From contig NZ_KZ984560.1 of NCBI RefSeq assembly GCF_003574445.1, positions 159,736-223,735 on the forward strand: a stretch of DNA of 64,000 nucleotides, in the 5' to 3' direction. Positions 26,273 through 35,288 of this stretch are shown one piece after another. Positions within the stretch are counted from its first letter, which is position 1. Every line of letters starts with the position of its first letter. Position numbers and translations under genes: made by a program. The notes beneath the pieces are model-generated. The model worked only from the letters and a program-made list of their open reading frames with translations, was not told where the DNA came from and did no database searches. This DNA is from Streptomyces sp. YIM 130001 (GTDB taxonomy: Bacteria > Actinomycetota > Actinomycetes > Streptomycetales > Streptomycetaceae).

Positions 26273-26435
26273 TCAGGTCTCCTCATCAGGGCTGGGTGCG
26301 CGCACGCAGGGGCAGGCGCGCGAGCACACAGTAATGAATCGACCACGCACAGCAGTGATCGCTGGTTGGCGGCGCGGCGCCGACGCGGAGTGCGGGGTAC
26401 GCGGTGCGCCGGGGTGACCATGTGACGGTTCGTCC

Positions 26436-27242
26436 ATGACCCCAGCGCACAGCGGCACATCCGGCGGAGTGGGAAGCGGAACGGACATCGAGGTGCCCGG
26501 CGGCGAGGAACCGGGCTCCGGCAGAGGGCTGACCCTCGCGTCAGCCGCACTCCTCTTCCTCCTCCTGCGCCTGTTCGCCGTCTCCGACTACGACTGGCAC
26601 ACCGCCTTCGCCGTACTGCACACCATCGACCTGGGCGACAGCATGGGCATCGTGGTCAGCACCCTGATGGCCAACTCCCTTGCGGCCTGCGTCTTTCTGG
26701 CCCTGCTGCTCCCGGTCTCGGTGCTGCGGGTGACCGACGGCATGCGTGGCACCGTCGCGGCGCGGCGACGTCAGGCGGCGCGCGGTTCGCGGGGGCGTGA
26801 CACCGTGCCGCCGGCCGAACTACGGCGCGAGCGGCCCGACTTGACGGCCGCCGTGCTCCTGGCGATCACCCTGGTCGCGGTCATCACCTACGTACGCAGC
26901 TTCGACGCCTGGTGGCTGCCCGTACTCGCCTGCGCGGTCGCGGCGCTCCTGTTCGCCCTGGCGTACGGCGCCCGCGCGGGCGCAAGGCCGCGACAGGCCG
27001 CGCTCTGGGCGAGCCACCATCTGGGCGCGCTGATCGTCCTGGGGATGCTGCTCGGCGCGGCCACACTCAGTACGCCGTGGGTCCCCCTGGAGCGCATCGG
27101 CGTACGCGGCGAGCAGCCCGTACGCGGCTACGTCCTGGAAGCGGAACCGGGCTTCGTCAAGCTGCTCACGGCCGAGAACCGCCACTTCCGCATCGTCCCG
27201 GACGTCCGGGTGACTTCGCGGGTGGAGCTTGGGGGGCACTGA
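26436..27242 (+). CDS. Multi-pass membrane protein of unknown function
   Basis: 268 residues with about five hydrophobic segments (30-48, 70-95, 135-153, 160-180, 190-210), a basic cytoplasmic loop around 100-125 and a C-terminal non-membrane part (GYVLEAEPGFVKLLTAENRH) that resembles a small beta domain. Family not recognised. The last strand ends 60 bp before a strong terminator. Confidence 0.7.
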   Translation: MTPAHSGTSGGVGSGTDIEVPGGEEPGSGRGLTLASAALLFLLLRLFAVSDYDWHTAFAVLHTIDLGDSMGIVVSTLMANSLAACVFLALLLPVSVLRVTDGMRGTVAARRRQAARGSRGRDTVPPAELRRERPDLTAAVLLAITLVAVITYVRSFDAWWLPVLACAVAALLFALAYGARAGARPRQAALWASHHLGALIVLGMLLGAATLSTPWVPLERIGVRGEQPVRGYVLEAEPGFVKLLTAENRHFRIVPDVRVTSRVELGGH

Positions 27243-27302
27243 CCGAGGGAGCTGCTCGAGGGGCGGCTCCGGGGAGGCGGCTCGGGGGCGGGTGACGGCA
27301 CT

Positions 27303-27340
27303 CGCGCCGGCAGCTCGGGCGTTCCCGAGCTGCCGGCGCG
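27303..27340. terminator. Perfect 17-bp hairpin terminator between convergent genes
   Basis: CGCGCCGGCAGCTCGGG (27303-27319) pairs perfectly with 27324-27340 around a CGTT loop. It lies 60 bp after the membrane protein stop and 60 bp from the stop of the convergent Gre-type gene, so it can serve both. Confidence 0.85.
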
Positions 27341-27399
27341 TTGCCAGCGCGAGCGGACCACGGCGGGCGCCGGGCCACCACAGGTCGCCCGTCAGCCGC

Positions 27400-27906
27400 T
27401 CACCCCGGCCTCCCTGCGGACGTGTCACCGATGGCCACCACGGTCACCGATGAACGGCCCCCCGGACTGCGGTAGTTGACGGTGTCACCGGTGTGTCCGC
27501 CGAGCAGCGCCCGGCCCAGCGGGCTGTCGACGGTGACCAGGTCCGGCGTGAGCCCTCCGGCCACCTCGGTGACCTCGAGCGTCTGCTCCGCGCCGTCCGG
27601 GAAACGCACCGTGACCGTACTGCCCACGCCCACCGCCTCGGTCGGCGGCGGACCTTGGGCGACGCCCTCCTGGAGTCGCCGGGTGAGTTCCTCGATGCGG
27701 TTGTCCAGGCGGTCGAGCGCGTCGGCACGCTGGACCTCGTCGGCGGCGTCGCCACGATCGCCGACCGCGTCGTCGGAGTCCTCGAGGGTCGCCGCGACCT
27801 TCGAGCGTTCCTCGCGAAGGGCGCTCAGCTCCTGCTCCAAGCCCTGCCGGGCCACCTCACTGATCGGCGCGGGTCCGCCGGTGGCAGGCGTCGGTTCACC
27901 GGCCAT
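27400..27906 (-). CDS. GreA/GreB-family transcript-cleavage-like factor
   Basis: 168 residues from ATG 27906. An N-terminal coiled coil (SEVARQGLEQELSALREERS to RIEELTRRL) is followed by a C-terminal FKBP-like domain (VTVRFPDGAEQTLEVTE, LVTVDSPLGRALLGGHTGDT and VTVVAIG). The tip of the coiled coil has acidic residues (DSDDAVGDRGDAADE), as needed for stimulating RNA polymerase cleavage. It differs from the housekeeping GreA and is one of the extra Gre-like proteins of actinomycetes. Confidence 0.85.
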   Translation of the reverse strand: MAGEPTPATGGPAPISEVARQGLEQELSALREERSKVAATLEDSDDAVGDRGDAADEVQRADALDRLDNRIEELTRRLQEGVAQGPPPTEAVGVGSTVTVRFPDGAEQTLEVTEVAGGLTPDLVTVDSPLGRALLGGHTGDTVNYRSPGGRSSVTVVAIGDTSAGRPG

Positions 27907-28126
27907 ACGGACCTCCCGGTGCCCACGGGCCCGCTTCGTCCTGCGCATCGAGCGGCTCCTGCGCGTCGGCCGCTTCCTCCGCCCCTGCGACCAGCCCTGC
28001 TTCCCGGCGGTCCTCCTCCGTGCGCCTCTCGAGTTCCCGCTCGTCGGGGCGACGGGGCATGCCCCGTCCGTGACCCGTTTCCGGATCCCCGTCGACGGCC
28101 CGGTTCGACTTGTGGTGGTGCCCCAT
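27896..28126 (-). CDS. Small charged protein upstream of and overlapping the Gre-type gene
   Basis: 76 residues from ATG 28126 after GGGAGCA. It starts MGHHHKSNRAVDGDPETG and is rich in Arg, Glu, Asp and Ala, with no hydrophobic core, so probably disordered. Its stop overlaps the Gre-type start by 11 bp, which implies coupled translation. Not recognised as a known family. Confidence 0.5.
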   Translation of the reverse strand: MGHHHKSNRAVDGDPETGHGRGMPRRPDERELERRTEEDRREAGLVAGAEEAADAQEPLDAQDEAGPWAPGGPYGR

Positions 28127-28333
28127 GGCTGCTCCCTGCCGGATCAGCCGGCACGGCCGACGATCCTCGCTGGCCCCCTCGGAGCCGTCCGGGTACCCGG
28201 GGAACCCGAGGGGACGGAGACTCTCCCACTGAAACGCGATGCCCCGGACACCGCAACAGGAGCGAAAAATCGGCCCCACTCCGCCCGCGCTCCGCGGCCG
28301 CTCCGGACCGTACGGCGGCACGGGGCCCGGCCC

Positions 28334-28900
28334 TCAGGAACTCCTCAGGAGCCGCAGGATCCTCGCGAGACGCTCGCTCCGGGCGTCGGGGGTGAGGGCC
28401 TGCAGCAGCGGCAGCATGACGAGGTACCGGCCCGTCCGGTCGAGCCGGTCGAACGCCGCAGCCGCCACGGGATCGGCCTCCAGCTCGGCGGCCAGCTCGG
28501 GCGGCGTCGTCGCCGTTCGCTGCGACTCGTAGGCGGCGTCCCACCGCCCGTCCTCCTGCGCCCTGCGCACCTCGGCGAGGCCGGGCTCCCGCATCCGGCC
28601 CGCGGCCGTCAGCATCGCGACCTTCTCCACGTTGACCCGCGACCAGAGACTGCGGCGCCGACGCGGCACGTACTTCTGCAGGTAGTACTGCTCGTCGAGG
28701 GCCCGCCGCTGACCCGAGATCCAGCCGTAGCAGAGGCCGATGTCGACCAGTTCGTCCTCGGTCACCGAGGGGATACCGGACTTCTTCTTCGCCATCCGAA
28801 TCCACACCCCCTCCTGGAGCGTGTAGTTCCGGGCAACCCACCGCTCGAACGCATCCGCGTCCCCGAAGGCAACAACCTCCACCCCGTCGATCTCATCCAT
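28334..28900 (-). CDS. YdeI/OmpD-associated-family protein
   Basis: 188 residues. The pattern FERWVARNYTLQEGVWIRMA, then VTEDELVDIGLCYGWISGQR and YYLQKYVPRRRRSLWSRVN, defines this family, whose role is unclear (DUF1801-like fold, peptide or stress tolerance suggested). Its length is normal. Stand-alone gene. Confidence 0.85.
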   Translation of the reverse strand: MDEIDGVEVVAFGDADAFERWVARNYTLQEGVWIRMAKKKSGIPSVTEDELVDIGLCYGWISGQRRALDEQYYLQKYVPRRRRSLWSRVNVEKVAMLTAAGRMREPGLAEVRRAQEDGRWDAAYESQRTATTPPELAAELEADPVAAAAFDRLDRTGRYLVMLPLLQALTPDARSERLARILRLLRSS

Positions 28901-29092
28901 CCCCTCAGGCTACGGCGCCACCCGCCCGCCGACCCGCGAACAGCCTTGCCCCCGTGGGCAGTCGAGCTTCGTGCGAGGCCAGGACTCGAACGATCGATCA
29001 CAGCCCTCGGACGAAAGCACCCGCCCTCGAACGAGTGAACCCACGTCAGGCAAACGTCCCTGCTCAACCTCCCCGTCCATAGCGTCCGATCC

Positions 29093-30002
29093 ATGGTCAC
29101 CTCACGCCACGAGGCCGCCCACCGGATCTTCCGGGAACGTCCGGGGCTGCTCGCCCCGTCTTCCGGATCCTCGGCGTACCGCTCCCGTCCGGAGCCGCGG
29201 TCGATGTACTGACCGCGGACGCAACCGAGTTACGCCCCTGGAGCGCCGCGTCGACAGCGTCCTGCGCATCGGCCCGTCCGGCTCCGACCCCGACGGCCCC
29301 TTCCTCCTCGCCTTCGAGGCCCAGGGCCGCCGCGACCCCGACAAGCCGGTCAGCTGGGCGTACTACCTGTCGCACCTCAAGGCGAAGTACGGCTGCCCAG
29401 CCCTGCTCCTGGTCGTGTGCCACGACGACGCCACGGCTCGCTGGACTGCGGGGCCCTTCCAGTTGGGCAGGGAGCGTCACGCCTCACTCTCGGTCCGTCC
29501 GCTGGTCCTCGGACCCGAGAACGTGCCGCTGATCACGGACCCGCGGGAGGCAGCCCGCGATCTCACTCTGGCGACCTTCTCAGCCATGACGCATGGCGAC
29601 GAGTGGCGCGCCCCGGCCATACCGGAAGCCCTCTCCCGCGCCTTGATGACCACCGGCCCCGAATCCGTCCAGTACTACTCGGAACTGTCGGAGATCGGCC
29701 TGGGCGACAGCCCGGCTCGAGACACCTGGAGGAAGCTGATGCGCCCACCCACCTACTTCCCCGGCCGCGGCACCCTCTTCGAGGAGACCTATCTGGAGGG
29801 CAAAGCCGACGGTGAGGCGCGAGGACGTGCCGAGGAGCGGGCTCAGCTGATCCTGAAAGTGCTCACCAACCGAGGTGTCTCCGTCTCCGAAGAGAGCAAC
29901 CAACGCATAGTCTCTTGCAGCGACTTGGACACCCTTGCCCACTGGCTGGACCGCGCCCTGAACGTCGCCACCGAACACGAAATCTTCGCCGACACCCCCT
30001 GA
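29093..30002 (+). pseudogene. Rpn/PD-(D/E)XK nuclease-like gene with two single-base deletions
   Basis: Starts at ATG 29093 (MVTSRHEAAHRIFRERPGLL). The frame shifts near 29154-29157 and again near 29234-29237; in both places one C is missing from a CCCC run, and adding it restores a continuous product of about 304 residues. The family part reads PLERRVDSVLRIG, FLLAFEAQGRRDPDKP, LLLVVCHD and FSAMTHG, like the Rpn-type proteins that Streptomyces genomes carry in many copies. The acid residues of the nuclease core (E, Q in EAQG) are kept. It is either decayed or affected by sequencing at C-runs. Confidence 0.75.
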
Positions 30003-30026
30003 CCTCCCCGGTCGTCCCGACCCGGC

Positions 30027-30055
30027 AGCCGGACGTGTCCGCCACGCGTCCGGCT
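30027..30055. terminator. Hairpin between convergent genes
   Basis: AGCCGGACG (30027-30035) pairs with CGTCCGGCT (30047-30055) with an 11-nt loop, 25 bp after the Rpn-like stop and at the stop of the tetR gene. Confidence 0.45.
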
Positions 30056-30852
30056 CAGACCTCCCGAGTACGCCGTTCCACCAGCGCCGCAACCCCGTCG
30101 AGCACGCGCTCGAGGCCGAAGTGGAAGTCGGTGTCGGCGTCCTCGTCCGGACCTGCCGCGTAGGCGAAGACGTCCGAGTTCAGGAGGCGGGTGACGGCGG
30201 GGTTGCGCTCAGGGGTGGTGAGGTGGGTGAGGGTGCGGGCGTAGCGGCGCAGCACGACGTCGGGCGTGAGGCCGTTCGCCGTGTACGCCGCGTCCAGGTC
30301 GGACATCAGGGTCGCCTCCTGGCGGACGTAACCACTGAGCAGGGTGACCACGCCGAGCCGTTCGGCCTCGTCGAGCCCGCTGCCGTCCAGGGCGGCGAGT
30401 CCGTACTCCATCCACGCCACCGACTGCGGGCTGGCCGGGGGCCCGGAGAGCGGGATCCGCAGCATCCAGAGATGGCTGTGGTACATCGCCCGCAGGCCGA
30501 TCACCCAGCGGGTGAGACCGGCCCGCCAGCCGCCCTCGGCGGGCGGCAGGGACGGGGGGTCGTCGGAGGCGGCGTCCTGCATGAGCAGGTACAACTCGCC
30601 CTTGGTGTCCACGTAGCGGTACAGGGACATGGTGGAGGCGCCGAGCTCCTTGGCGACCCGGCCCATGGAGACCGCGCCGAGACCCTCCGCCTCGGCGAGC
30701 GCGACCGCCGCGGCCACGATGCGCTCCAGGGTGAGCCCCGGCTTCGGGCCCTTGACCGGGCGCTCCCGCAACCCCCAGGCCCGTTCGAGACTCACCGGCA
30801 GACCGCTCGCCGTCTCCTCGCCGCCGCCAGGTCCGGACTCCTTGCGCACCAC
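30055..30852 (-). CDS. TetR-family regulator of the DrrAB-like transporter
   Basis: 265 residues. A long N-terminal extension precedes the helix-turn-helix (about 40-86: LTLERIVAAAVALAEAEGLG, STMSLYRYVDTKGEL). The C-terminal ligand domain (FHFGLERVLDGVAALVE end) is of the TetR_C type seen in tetracycline/drug regulators. Divergent from a drug ABC transporter, the usual pairing for efflux repression. Confidence 0.88.
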   Translation of the reverse strand: MVRKESGPGGGEETASGLPVSLERAWGLRERPVKGPKPGLTLERIVAAAVALAEAEGLGAVSMGRVAKELGASTMSLYRYVDTKGELYLLMQDAASDDPPSLPPAEGGWRAGLTRWVIGLRAMYHSHLWMLRIPLSGPPASPQSVAWMEYGLAALDGSGLDEAERLGVVTLLSGYVRQEATLMSDLDAAYTANGLTPDVVLRRYARTLTHLTTPERNPAVTRLLNSDVFAYAAGPDEDADTDFHFGLERVLDGVAALVERRTREV

Positions 30853-30979
30853 GCCCCACCGCCTCCTTCAGGCCTCATCGACAAGCCTAGTGATGCGTAC
30901 CCCATAAGCAGAACCAGGCCGCTCCCCGTTCGTACTGCTTGACGAGCACGCTCTTTCTGCGTAACTATTACACAGTAAC

Positions 30980-30994
30980 GCGTATGACATACGC
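30980..30994. promoter_or_regulatory. GCGTATG-A-CATACGC palindrome, likely TetR operator
   Basis: A perfect 7-bp-arm palindrome with a 1-bp centre in the 303-bp divergent region between tetR and the ABC genes. An AT-rich segment (AACTATTACACAGTAACG) directly before it fits a promoter. The rest of this gap holds only the repeats listed next. Confidence 0.6.
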
Positions 30995-31043
30995 AATAAG
31001 GCGGGCGCGACAGCCAACGGGCCGACGCACCACGCGATACGGG

Positions 31044-31082
31044 CTACGCAGTAGGCACTACGCAGTAGGCACTACGCAGTAC
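31044..31082. repeat. 14-bp tandem repeat (CTACGCAGTAGGCA), 2.8 copies
   Basis: Copies at 31044, 31058 and a partial one at 31072. They lie 75 bp before the DrrA-like start. Each unit contains CTACGCAGTAG, itself a near-palindrome, so a second regulator site or slippage are both possible. Confidence 0.6.
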
Positions 31083-31155
31083 GAGCCGGCGCCCGTCTCG
31101 CCCACCCCGCCGCCACGTCAGAGCAAGCCGACCCACCCCGGGAAGTGAGCCCTCC

Positions 31156-32184
31156 ATGCCCGAGCAGCCCGCCATCGCGGCCACCGGACTGCGCAAGGCC
31201 TACGGCAGCGGAACCCGCACCATCGAAGTCCTGCGTGGCGTCGACCTCACCGTGCCGCGCGGCACGGTGCACGCCCTGCTCGGGCCGAACGGCGCCGGCA
31301 AGACGACCGCCGTACGCATCCTGGCCACCCTCTCCACCGCCGACGCCGGCACCGCACGCGTCGCCGGCCACGACGTCCGCACCGAACGCTCCGCCGTACG
31401 CCGGTCGATCAGCCTCACCGGACAGTTCGCGGCCGTCGACGAACGGCAGACCGGCGAGGAGAACCTGCGGATGATGGCCCGCCTCGTGCGCCAGTCCCGC
31501 GCCCGCGCACGCGACCGCGCCCGACAACTGCTCGAACGCTTCGGGCTCAGCGACGCGGGGGACCGACTCGTCAACACTTACTCCGGCGGTATGCGCCGCC
31601 GCCTCGACCTCGCGGCATCACTCGTCGGCGATCCGGAAGTGATCTTCCTGGACGAGCCGACGACCGGTCTCGACCCGCGCAGCCGCCAGGAACTCTGGTC
31701 CGTCGTACGAGAACTCGCCGACCAGGGCACCACGGTGTTCCTCACCACCCAGTACCTCGAGGAGGCCGACCGGCTCGCCGACCGCATCGGCGTGCTGCAC
31801 GCCGGACGGCTCGTCGCCGAAGGCACCGCGGCGGACCTCAAGCGCACGGTCGCGGACCACCGCCTCGACCTCGAACTCCACGATCCGGCCGACTACCTGA
31901 GGCTCACCGGGCGCGCCGTCCACCACGCGCCGGACACCCTGACCCTCGGCATCCCGACAGACGGCACGGCCCGCGACGTACGCGCACTGCTCGACGAACT
32001 CGACCCGGACGGCACCGTGGTGGAGCGGTTCAGCCTGCGCACCGCCTCACTCGACGACGTCTTCCTCGCCCTCACCGGCAGCCCCACACCCGCCCCCTCG
32101 GACGAGGCGCCCCACCGACGCGACGGCTCCCCGGAGAGCAACCCCGTCCCCACCCGTCCCAAGGAGACCGGCCATGTCCGCTGA
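31156..32184 (+). CDS. Drug-type ABC transporter, ATP-binding protein (DrrA-like)
   Basis: 342 residues. Walker A GPNGAGKTT, signature YSGGMRRRLDLA and Walker B FLDEPTTGLD, followed by the C-terminal domain with VERFSLRTASLDDVFLALTG, typical of DrrA/antibiotic exporters. ATG 31156 follows GGGAAGTGAG. The stop overlaps the permease start by 11 bp. Confidence 0.92.
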   Translation: MPEQPAIAATGLRKAYGSGTRTIEVLRGVDLTVPRGTVHALLGPNGAGKTTAVRILATLSTADAGTARVAGHDVRTERSAVRRSISLTGQFAAVDERQTGEENLRMMARLVRQSRARARDRARQLLERFGLSDAGDRLVNTYSGGMRRRLDLAASLVGDPEVIFLDEPTTGLDPRSRQELWSVVRELADQGTTVFLTTQYLEEADRLADRIGVLHAGRLVAEGTAADLKRTVADHRLDLELHDPADYLRLTGRAVHHAPDTLTLGIPTDGTARDVRALLDELDPDGTVVERFSLRTASLDDVFLALTGSPTPAPSDEAPHRRDGSPESNPVPTRPKETGHVR

Positions 32185-32920
32185 CGCACTCGTCCTGACC
32201 GGCCGCTCGGTGCGCCTGAGCAGGCGCAACATCGACGCCCTCATCACCGCGGTCGCCCTGCCGGTGATCCTGCTCCTGATCTTCGTCTACTTCTTCGGCG
32301 GGGCGATCAACACCGGTACGCGGTACGTGACTTACGTCGTCCCGGGCGTCCTGCTCCTCTGTGCCGGATACGGCTCGGCCAACACGGCGATGGCGGTCAC
32401 CGAGGATCTCAAGGGCGGCATCATCGACCGTTTCCGTTCCATGGACATCGGCGGCACGGCGATCCTGACCGGCCACGTACTCGCCTCGGCGGCCCGCAAT
32501 CTCGCCGCGACCTCCCTGGTCTTCGCACTCGCCTTCGCGATCGGCTTCCGGCCGGCGGCCTCGGCCGCGGCCTGGTTCGCCGCGATCGGCGTCCTGGTCG
32601 CGTACATCCTGGCCATCTCCTGGCTCGCGGCGACGGCCGGCCTGATCGCCAAGTCACCTGAAGCGGCGGGCGGGTTCACGTTCTTCATGAGCTTCCTGCC
32701 CTACCCGAGCCCGGCGTTCGTCCCCACTCACACCCTGCCGTCCTGGCTCCAGGGATTCGCCGAGCATCAGCCGGTCGCCCCTGTGATCGAATCCCTCCGC
32801 GGGCTCCTGCTCGGCCAACAGGTCGGCCACACGCCGTGGGTGGCGCTCGCCTGGTGTGCGGGCATCGCCGCGGCGGCCATCGCAGGAGCAGCCCTTCTCT
32901 TCCGCCGCCGCACGGACTGA
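32174..32920 (+). CDS. Drug-type ABC transporter permease (DrrB/ABC-2)
   Basis: 248 residues, six hydrophobic segments. The central conserved DRFRSM-type loop (IIDRFRSMDIGGTAILTG) and FMSFLPYPSPAFVP are characteristic of DrrB-like ABC-2 permeases. Preceded by AAGGAGACC inside drrA-like. With its partner it exports a small hydrophobic compound, probably an antibiotic; regulated by the divergent TetR gene. Confidence 0.9.
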   Translation: MSADALVLTGRSVRLSRRNIDALITAVALPVILLLIFVYFFGGAINTGTRYVTYVVPGVLLLCAGYGSANTAMAVTEDLKGGIIDRFRSMDIGGTAILTGHVLASAARNLAATSLVFALAFAIGFRPAASAAAWFAAIGVLVAYILAISWLAATAGLIAKSPEAAGGFTFFMSFLPYPSPAFVPTHTLPSWLQGFAEHQPVAPVIESLRGLLLGQQVGHTPWVALAWCAGIAAAAIAGAALLFRRRTD

Positions 32921-32977
32921 CCCACCGCGAGAACCACCCCCGCCCGCACCCGGCCCCGCTGGCAACGGCCGCCACCC

Positions 32978-33895
32978 TCAGCCCAATTGGACCGACGGTG
33001 GCGGCCGGTCCGCGTCCTCCTGCACGGACACGAACCGCCACAGCGACTCGAACCACGCCTGCGTACTGCGCACGAACACCGACCCCTCCGACTGCGGATC
33101 GTCGTCCGTCACGTAATGCGTCAGCGTGGAGCCCACGCCGAGCACGTCGAGCGCCTCGATCTGCTCGCCCGAATCGAGCCGGATCGGCCGTTCCACCACC
33201 TCGTACGGCCCCTGCAGGGCCTCGACGCCGTTGAACAGATAGACCTTGAACGTCGGCGCGAGCTCCACCCGGCGCACCTCCATCCGCACGGTGGGCACGA
33301 AGCCCTGGGCCTGCAGATTGTCGAGCGCGTCGCGCAGCGCCGCGAGGTACCGGCGGCTGATGGTGTGCAGCCGCTCCTGCAGGCGCAGATCGTCCCGGTC
33401 GTGCAGGGGCCGCGGATACGGCAGGCGCAAGGTCTGTGCGGGGAGCAGCATCCGCACCGAGATCCGCTCGGGGGCGGCGACCGCGCCCGAGCGGATGTTC
33501 TCGGCCTGGATCCGGACGTGTGCGTCGAGCGACTCGGACGTCAACGTGAAGACGTCCAGGGTCACTTCGGGCTGCGCGAACGCCTCCGCGACGAGCGACC
33601 CGAGCGTCACCCGGCCGGCCTTGCCGGAGCGTTGCGCGGGGGGCGACTGGATCCGCTGCCCCTTGACCACCCGCGAGCCGCTGCCCTGCCGGGACTCGAT
33701 CCACCCCTCGTCCGCCATGTCGCGCAGGACGCGCTGCACCGTGTCGCGGCTGACGCCGAACTCGTCGGCCAGCTCCCGCTGCCCCGGCAGCCGTGCGCCC
33801 ACCCGGTACGTACCGTCGGCCAGTCGAGACCTCAGCGCGTCCGAAACGCGCTGGAACTCCTTGCCGCCACCGTCTCCGGCTCTCCCCTTGGACAC
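32978..33895 (-). CDS. GntR-type winged-helix regulator
   Basis: 305 residues from GTG 33895. The GntR helix-turn-helix is at about 20-80 (YRVGARLPGQRELADEFGVS and VQRVLRDMADEGWI). The large C-terminal domain (VFTLTSESLDAHVRIQAENI, RVELAPTFKVYLFNGVEA) is not one of the common FCD or UTRA domains; it looks like the phosphosugar-isomerase-independent type found in actinomycetes. The CAATTGG-containing upstream DNA is a likely binding region. Confidence 0.8.
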   Translation of the reverse strand: MSKGRAGDGGGKEFQRVSDALRSRLADGTYRVGARLPGQRELADEFGVSRDTVQRVLRDMADEGWIESRQGSGSRVVKGQRIQSPPAQRSGKAGRVTLGSLVAEAFAQPEVTLDVFTLTSESLDAHVRIQAENIRSGAVAAPERISVRMLLPAQTLRLPYPRPLHDRDDLRLQERLHTISRRYLAALRDALDNLQAQGFVPTVRMEVRRVELAPTFKVYLFNGVEALQGPYEVVERPIRLDSGEQIEALDVLGVGSTLTHYVTDDDPQSEGSVFVRSTQAWFESLWRFVSVQEDADRPPPSVQLG

Positions 33896-33944
33896 ACCGC
33901 GACCGTACCGCCACGAACGGTGCGGCAAACCGCTTTCAGTCAAA

Positions 33945-34050
33945 TTGGGCCGCTACAAACGAACTTACGGGAAGTGGTTAAGGGATCTACTACTGCGGGG
34001 ACAACCAATTCACGTCAACCAGCCCAATTGGCAGAGCAGTTGGGCGCTTG
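33945..34050 (-). promoter_or_regulatory. gntR promoter region with CAATTGG elements
   Basis: On the minus strand a TTGACG box (34014-34019) is followed about 18 bp later by a TAGTAGAT stretch (33986-33993). CAATTGG/CCAATT-like elements occur at 34024-34031 (CCAATTGG, palindromic), 34005-34011 and 33950-33955. They may be the regulator's own sites. Confidence 0.35.
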
Positions 34051-34117
34051 AAGGTGATTGGCAGGTGAATGCCCGATGTCGCACCACTCCCGGCCGCAAC
34101 CGCACCCCCGGCCCCCA

Positions 34118-34831
34118 CTACGCCCGCGGCTCCCGCTCGAGCCCTCGCACGACTCCGAGCACCGGAGCCAACGAACTCACCACGCATCCGGCGCCCGCCT
34201 CCCGCAGCCTTCGCTCGTGCGGCTCGTCCCGGCCGTAGCCGAGGAAGGCGACACCGGCCGAGCGGGCCGCCAGCAGGTCGTTCGGGGAGTCACCGATCAT
34301 CAGGGCCGTCCCCGCACCGTGTCCCAGCGCGGCCAGCGCCCGGTGCAGACAGTCCGGGTCCGGCTTGAGCAGCTGCGGACGTCCGCCCCGGCCGTGGATT
34401 CCTCCGACGAAGCACTCCAGGAGGTCGCGGCTCTCCAGGTAACGGAACACCGCCTCGGGCGAGTTGTTACTGGCGACGGCCAGCCGCACCCCGGCGGCGT
34501 GCCACTCCCGGACGAGCCTGTCGACGTACGGGGTGGGCGCGGCCGATTTCGCGGCGAGCGCCTCCTCGTCGGACAGCCGGTTCTCCAGGGATGCCACCAG
34601 GGCACTGTCGGGGAACGCGCGGCCCGCTGCCGTCAGGATCGCGTGCGGATCCCCGCCCCGGCGTTCCGCTCCGGTCAGGAACGCGGTCTGCGCACGGTCG
34701 TCGAGCCAGTCGAGGAGACCGTCCGCCACGTCCTCGGCGGGATGTCCCGCGAAGAGCCGGCAGAGAGGTCCGTCGAAGTCGAAGAGGACGCTCTCCGCAC
34801 CGCCGACCAAGTTCCGGAGAACGTCTTCCAC
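34118..34831 (-). CDS. HAD-superfamily phosphatase
   Basis: 237 residues. Motif I LFDFDGPLCRLF has the nucleophile Asp and the acid/base Asp (DxD), with FAGH following. Motif II is VASNNSPEA, motif III the Lys at LLKPDPDC, and motif IV GDSPNDLLAARSAG. The cap domain is of the beta-phosphoglucomutase/PGP type. Substrate unknown. Confidence 0.87.
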   Translation of the reverse strand: MEDVLRNLVGGAESVLFDFDGPLCRLFAGHPAEDVADGLLDWLDDRAQTAFLTGAERRGGDPHAILTAAGRAFPDSALVASLENRLSDEEALAAKSAAPTPYVDRLVREWHAAGVRLAVASNNSPEAVFRYLESRDLLECFVGGIHGRGGRPQLLKPDPDCLHRALAALGHGAGTALMIGDSPNDLLAARSAGVAFLGYGRDEPHERRLREAGAGCVVSSLAPVLGVVRGLEREPRA

Positions 34832-35055
34832 TTGGGCCGCCCATAGGTTCCGCCTGCCGCCCGGGACCGCCCGGACGAGCCGCGTGTCGAGGCTACTGGT
34901 GTGCTGCCACCGCGCATTGAACCAGTTCCGCGTCCCGGTGACGAATGACCGGCCGCAGGCCGTGCCGCACCCGTTCCACCTCCGAACACCCGTACCGACG
35001 AACGGACTTCACCAAGCGCCCGCATCAGCGCACACTCACCCACAAGGAGACCGTC

Positions 35056-35244
35056 ATGCCCGTCATCGCCTTCCTCGCCGCCGTCCTGGTGATCGGGTTC
35101 GAACAGCTCGTGCAGTGGCGCTACGGCCCCATGGGGGTCGTGGGCCTGCTGCTGCTCACCATCGGGGTCAAGGCCCGCAGTGCGACCTGCAGTTCGATGG
35201 GCGCGGTGGTCCTCACCCTGCTCGTCGCGCGGCCCACCCTCTGA
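35056..35244 (+). CDS. Small two-helix membrane protein
   Basis: 62 residues from ATG 35056 after AAGGAGACC. Two hydrophobic segments (VIAFLAAVLVIGFEQLV and MGVVGLLLLTIGV), then VVLTLLVARPTL. Not recognised; short membrane proteins of this kind are common in Streptomyces. Preceded by a 220-bp gap without evident structure. Confidence 0.6.
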   Translation: MPVIAFLAAVLVIGFEQLVQWRYGPMGVVGLLLLTIGVKARSATCSSMGAVVLTLLVARPTL

Positions 35245-35288
35245 CCCGCAGGGACCCACACCGGGACCCGCACCGGGACCCGCACAGG

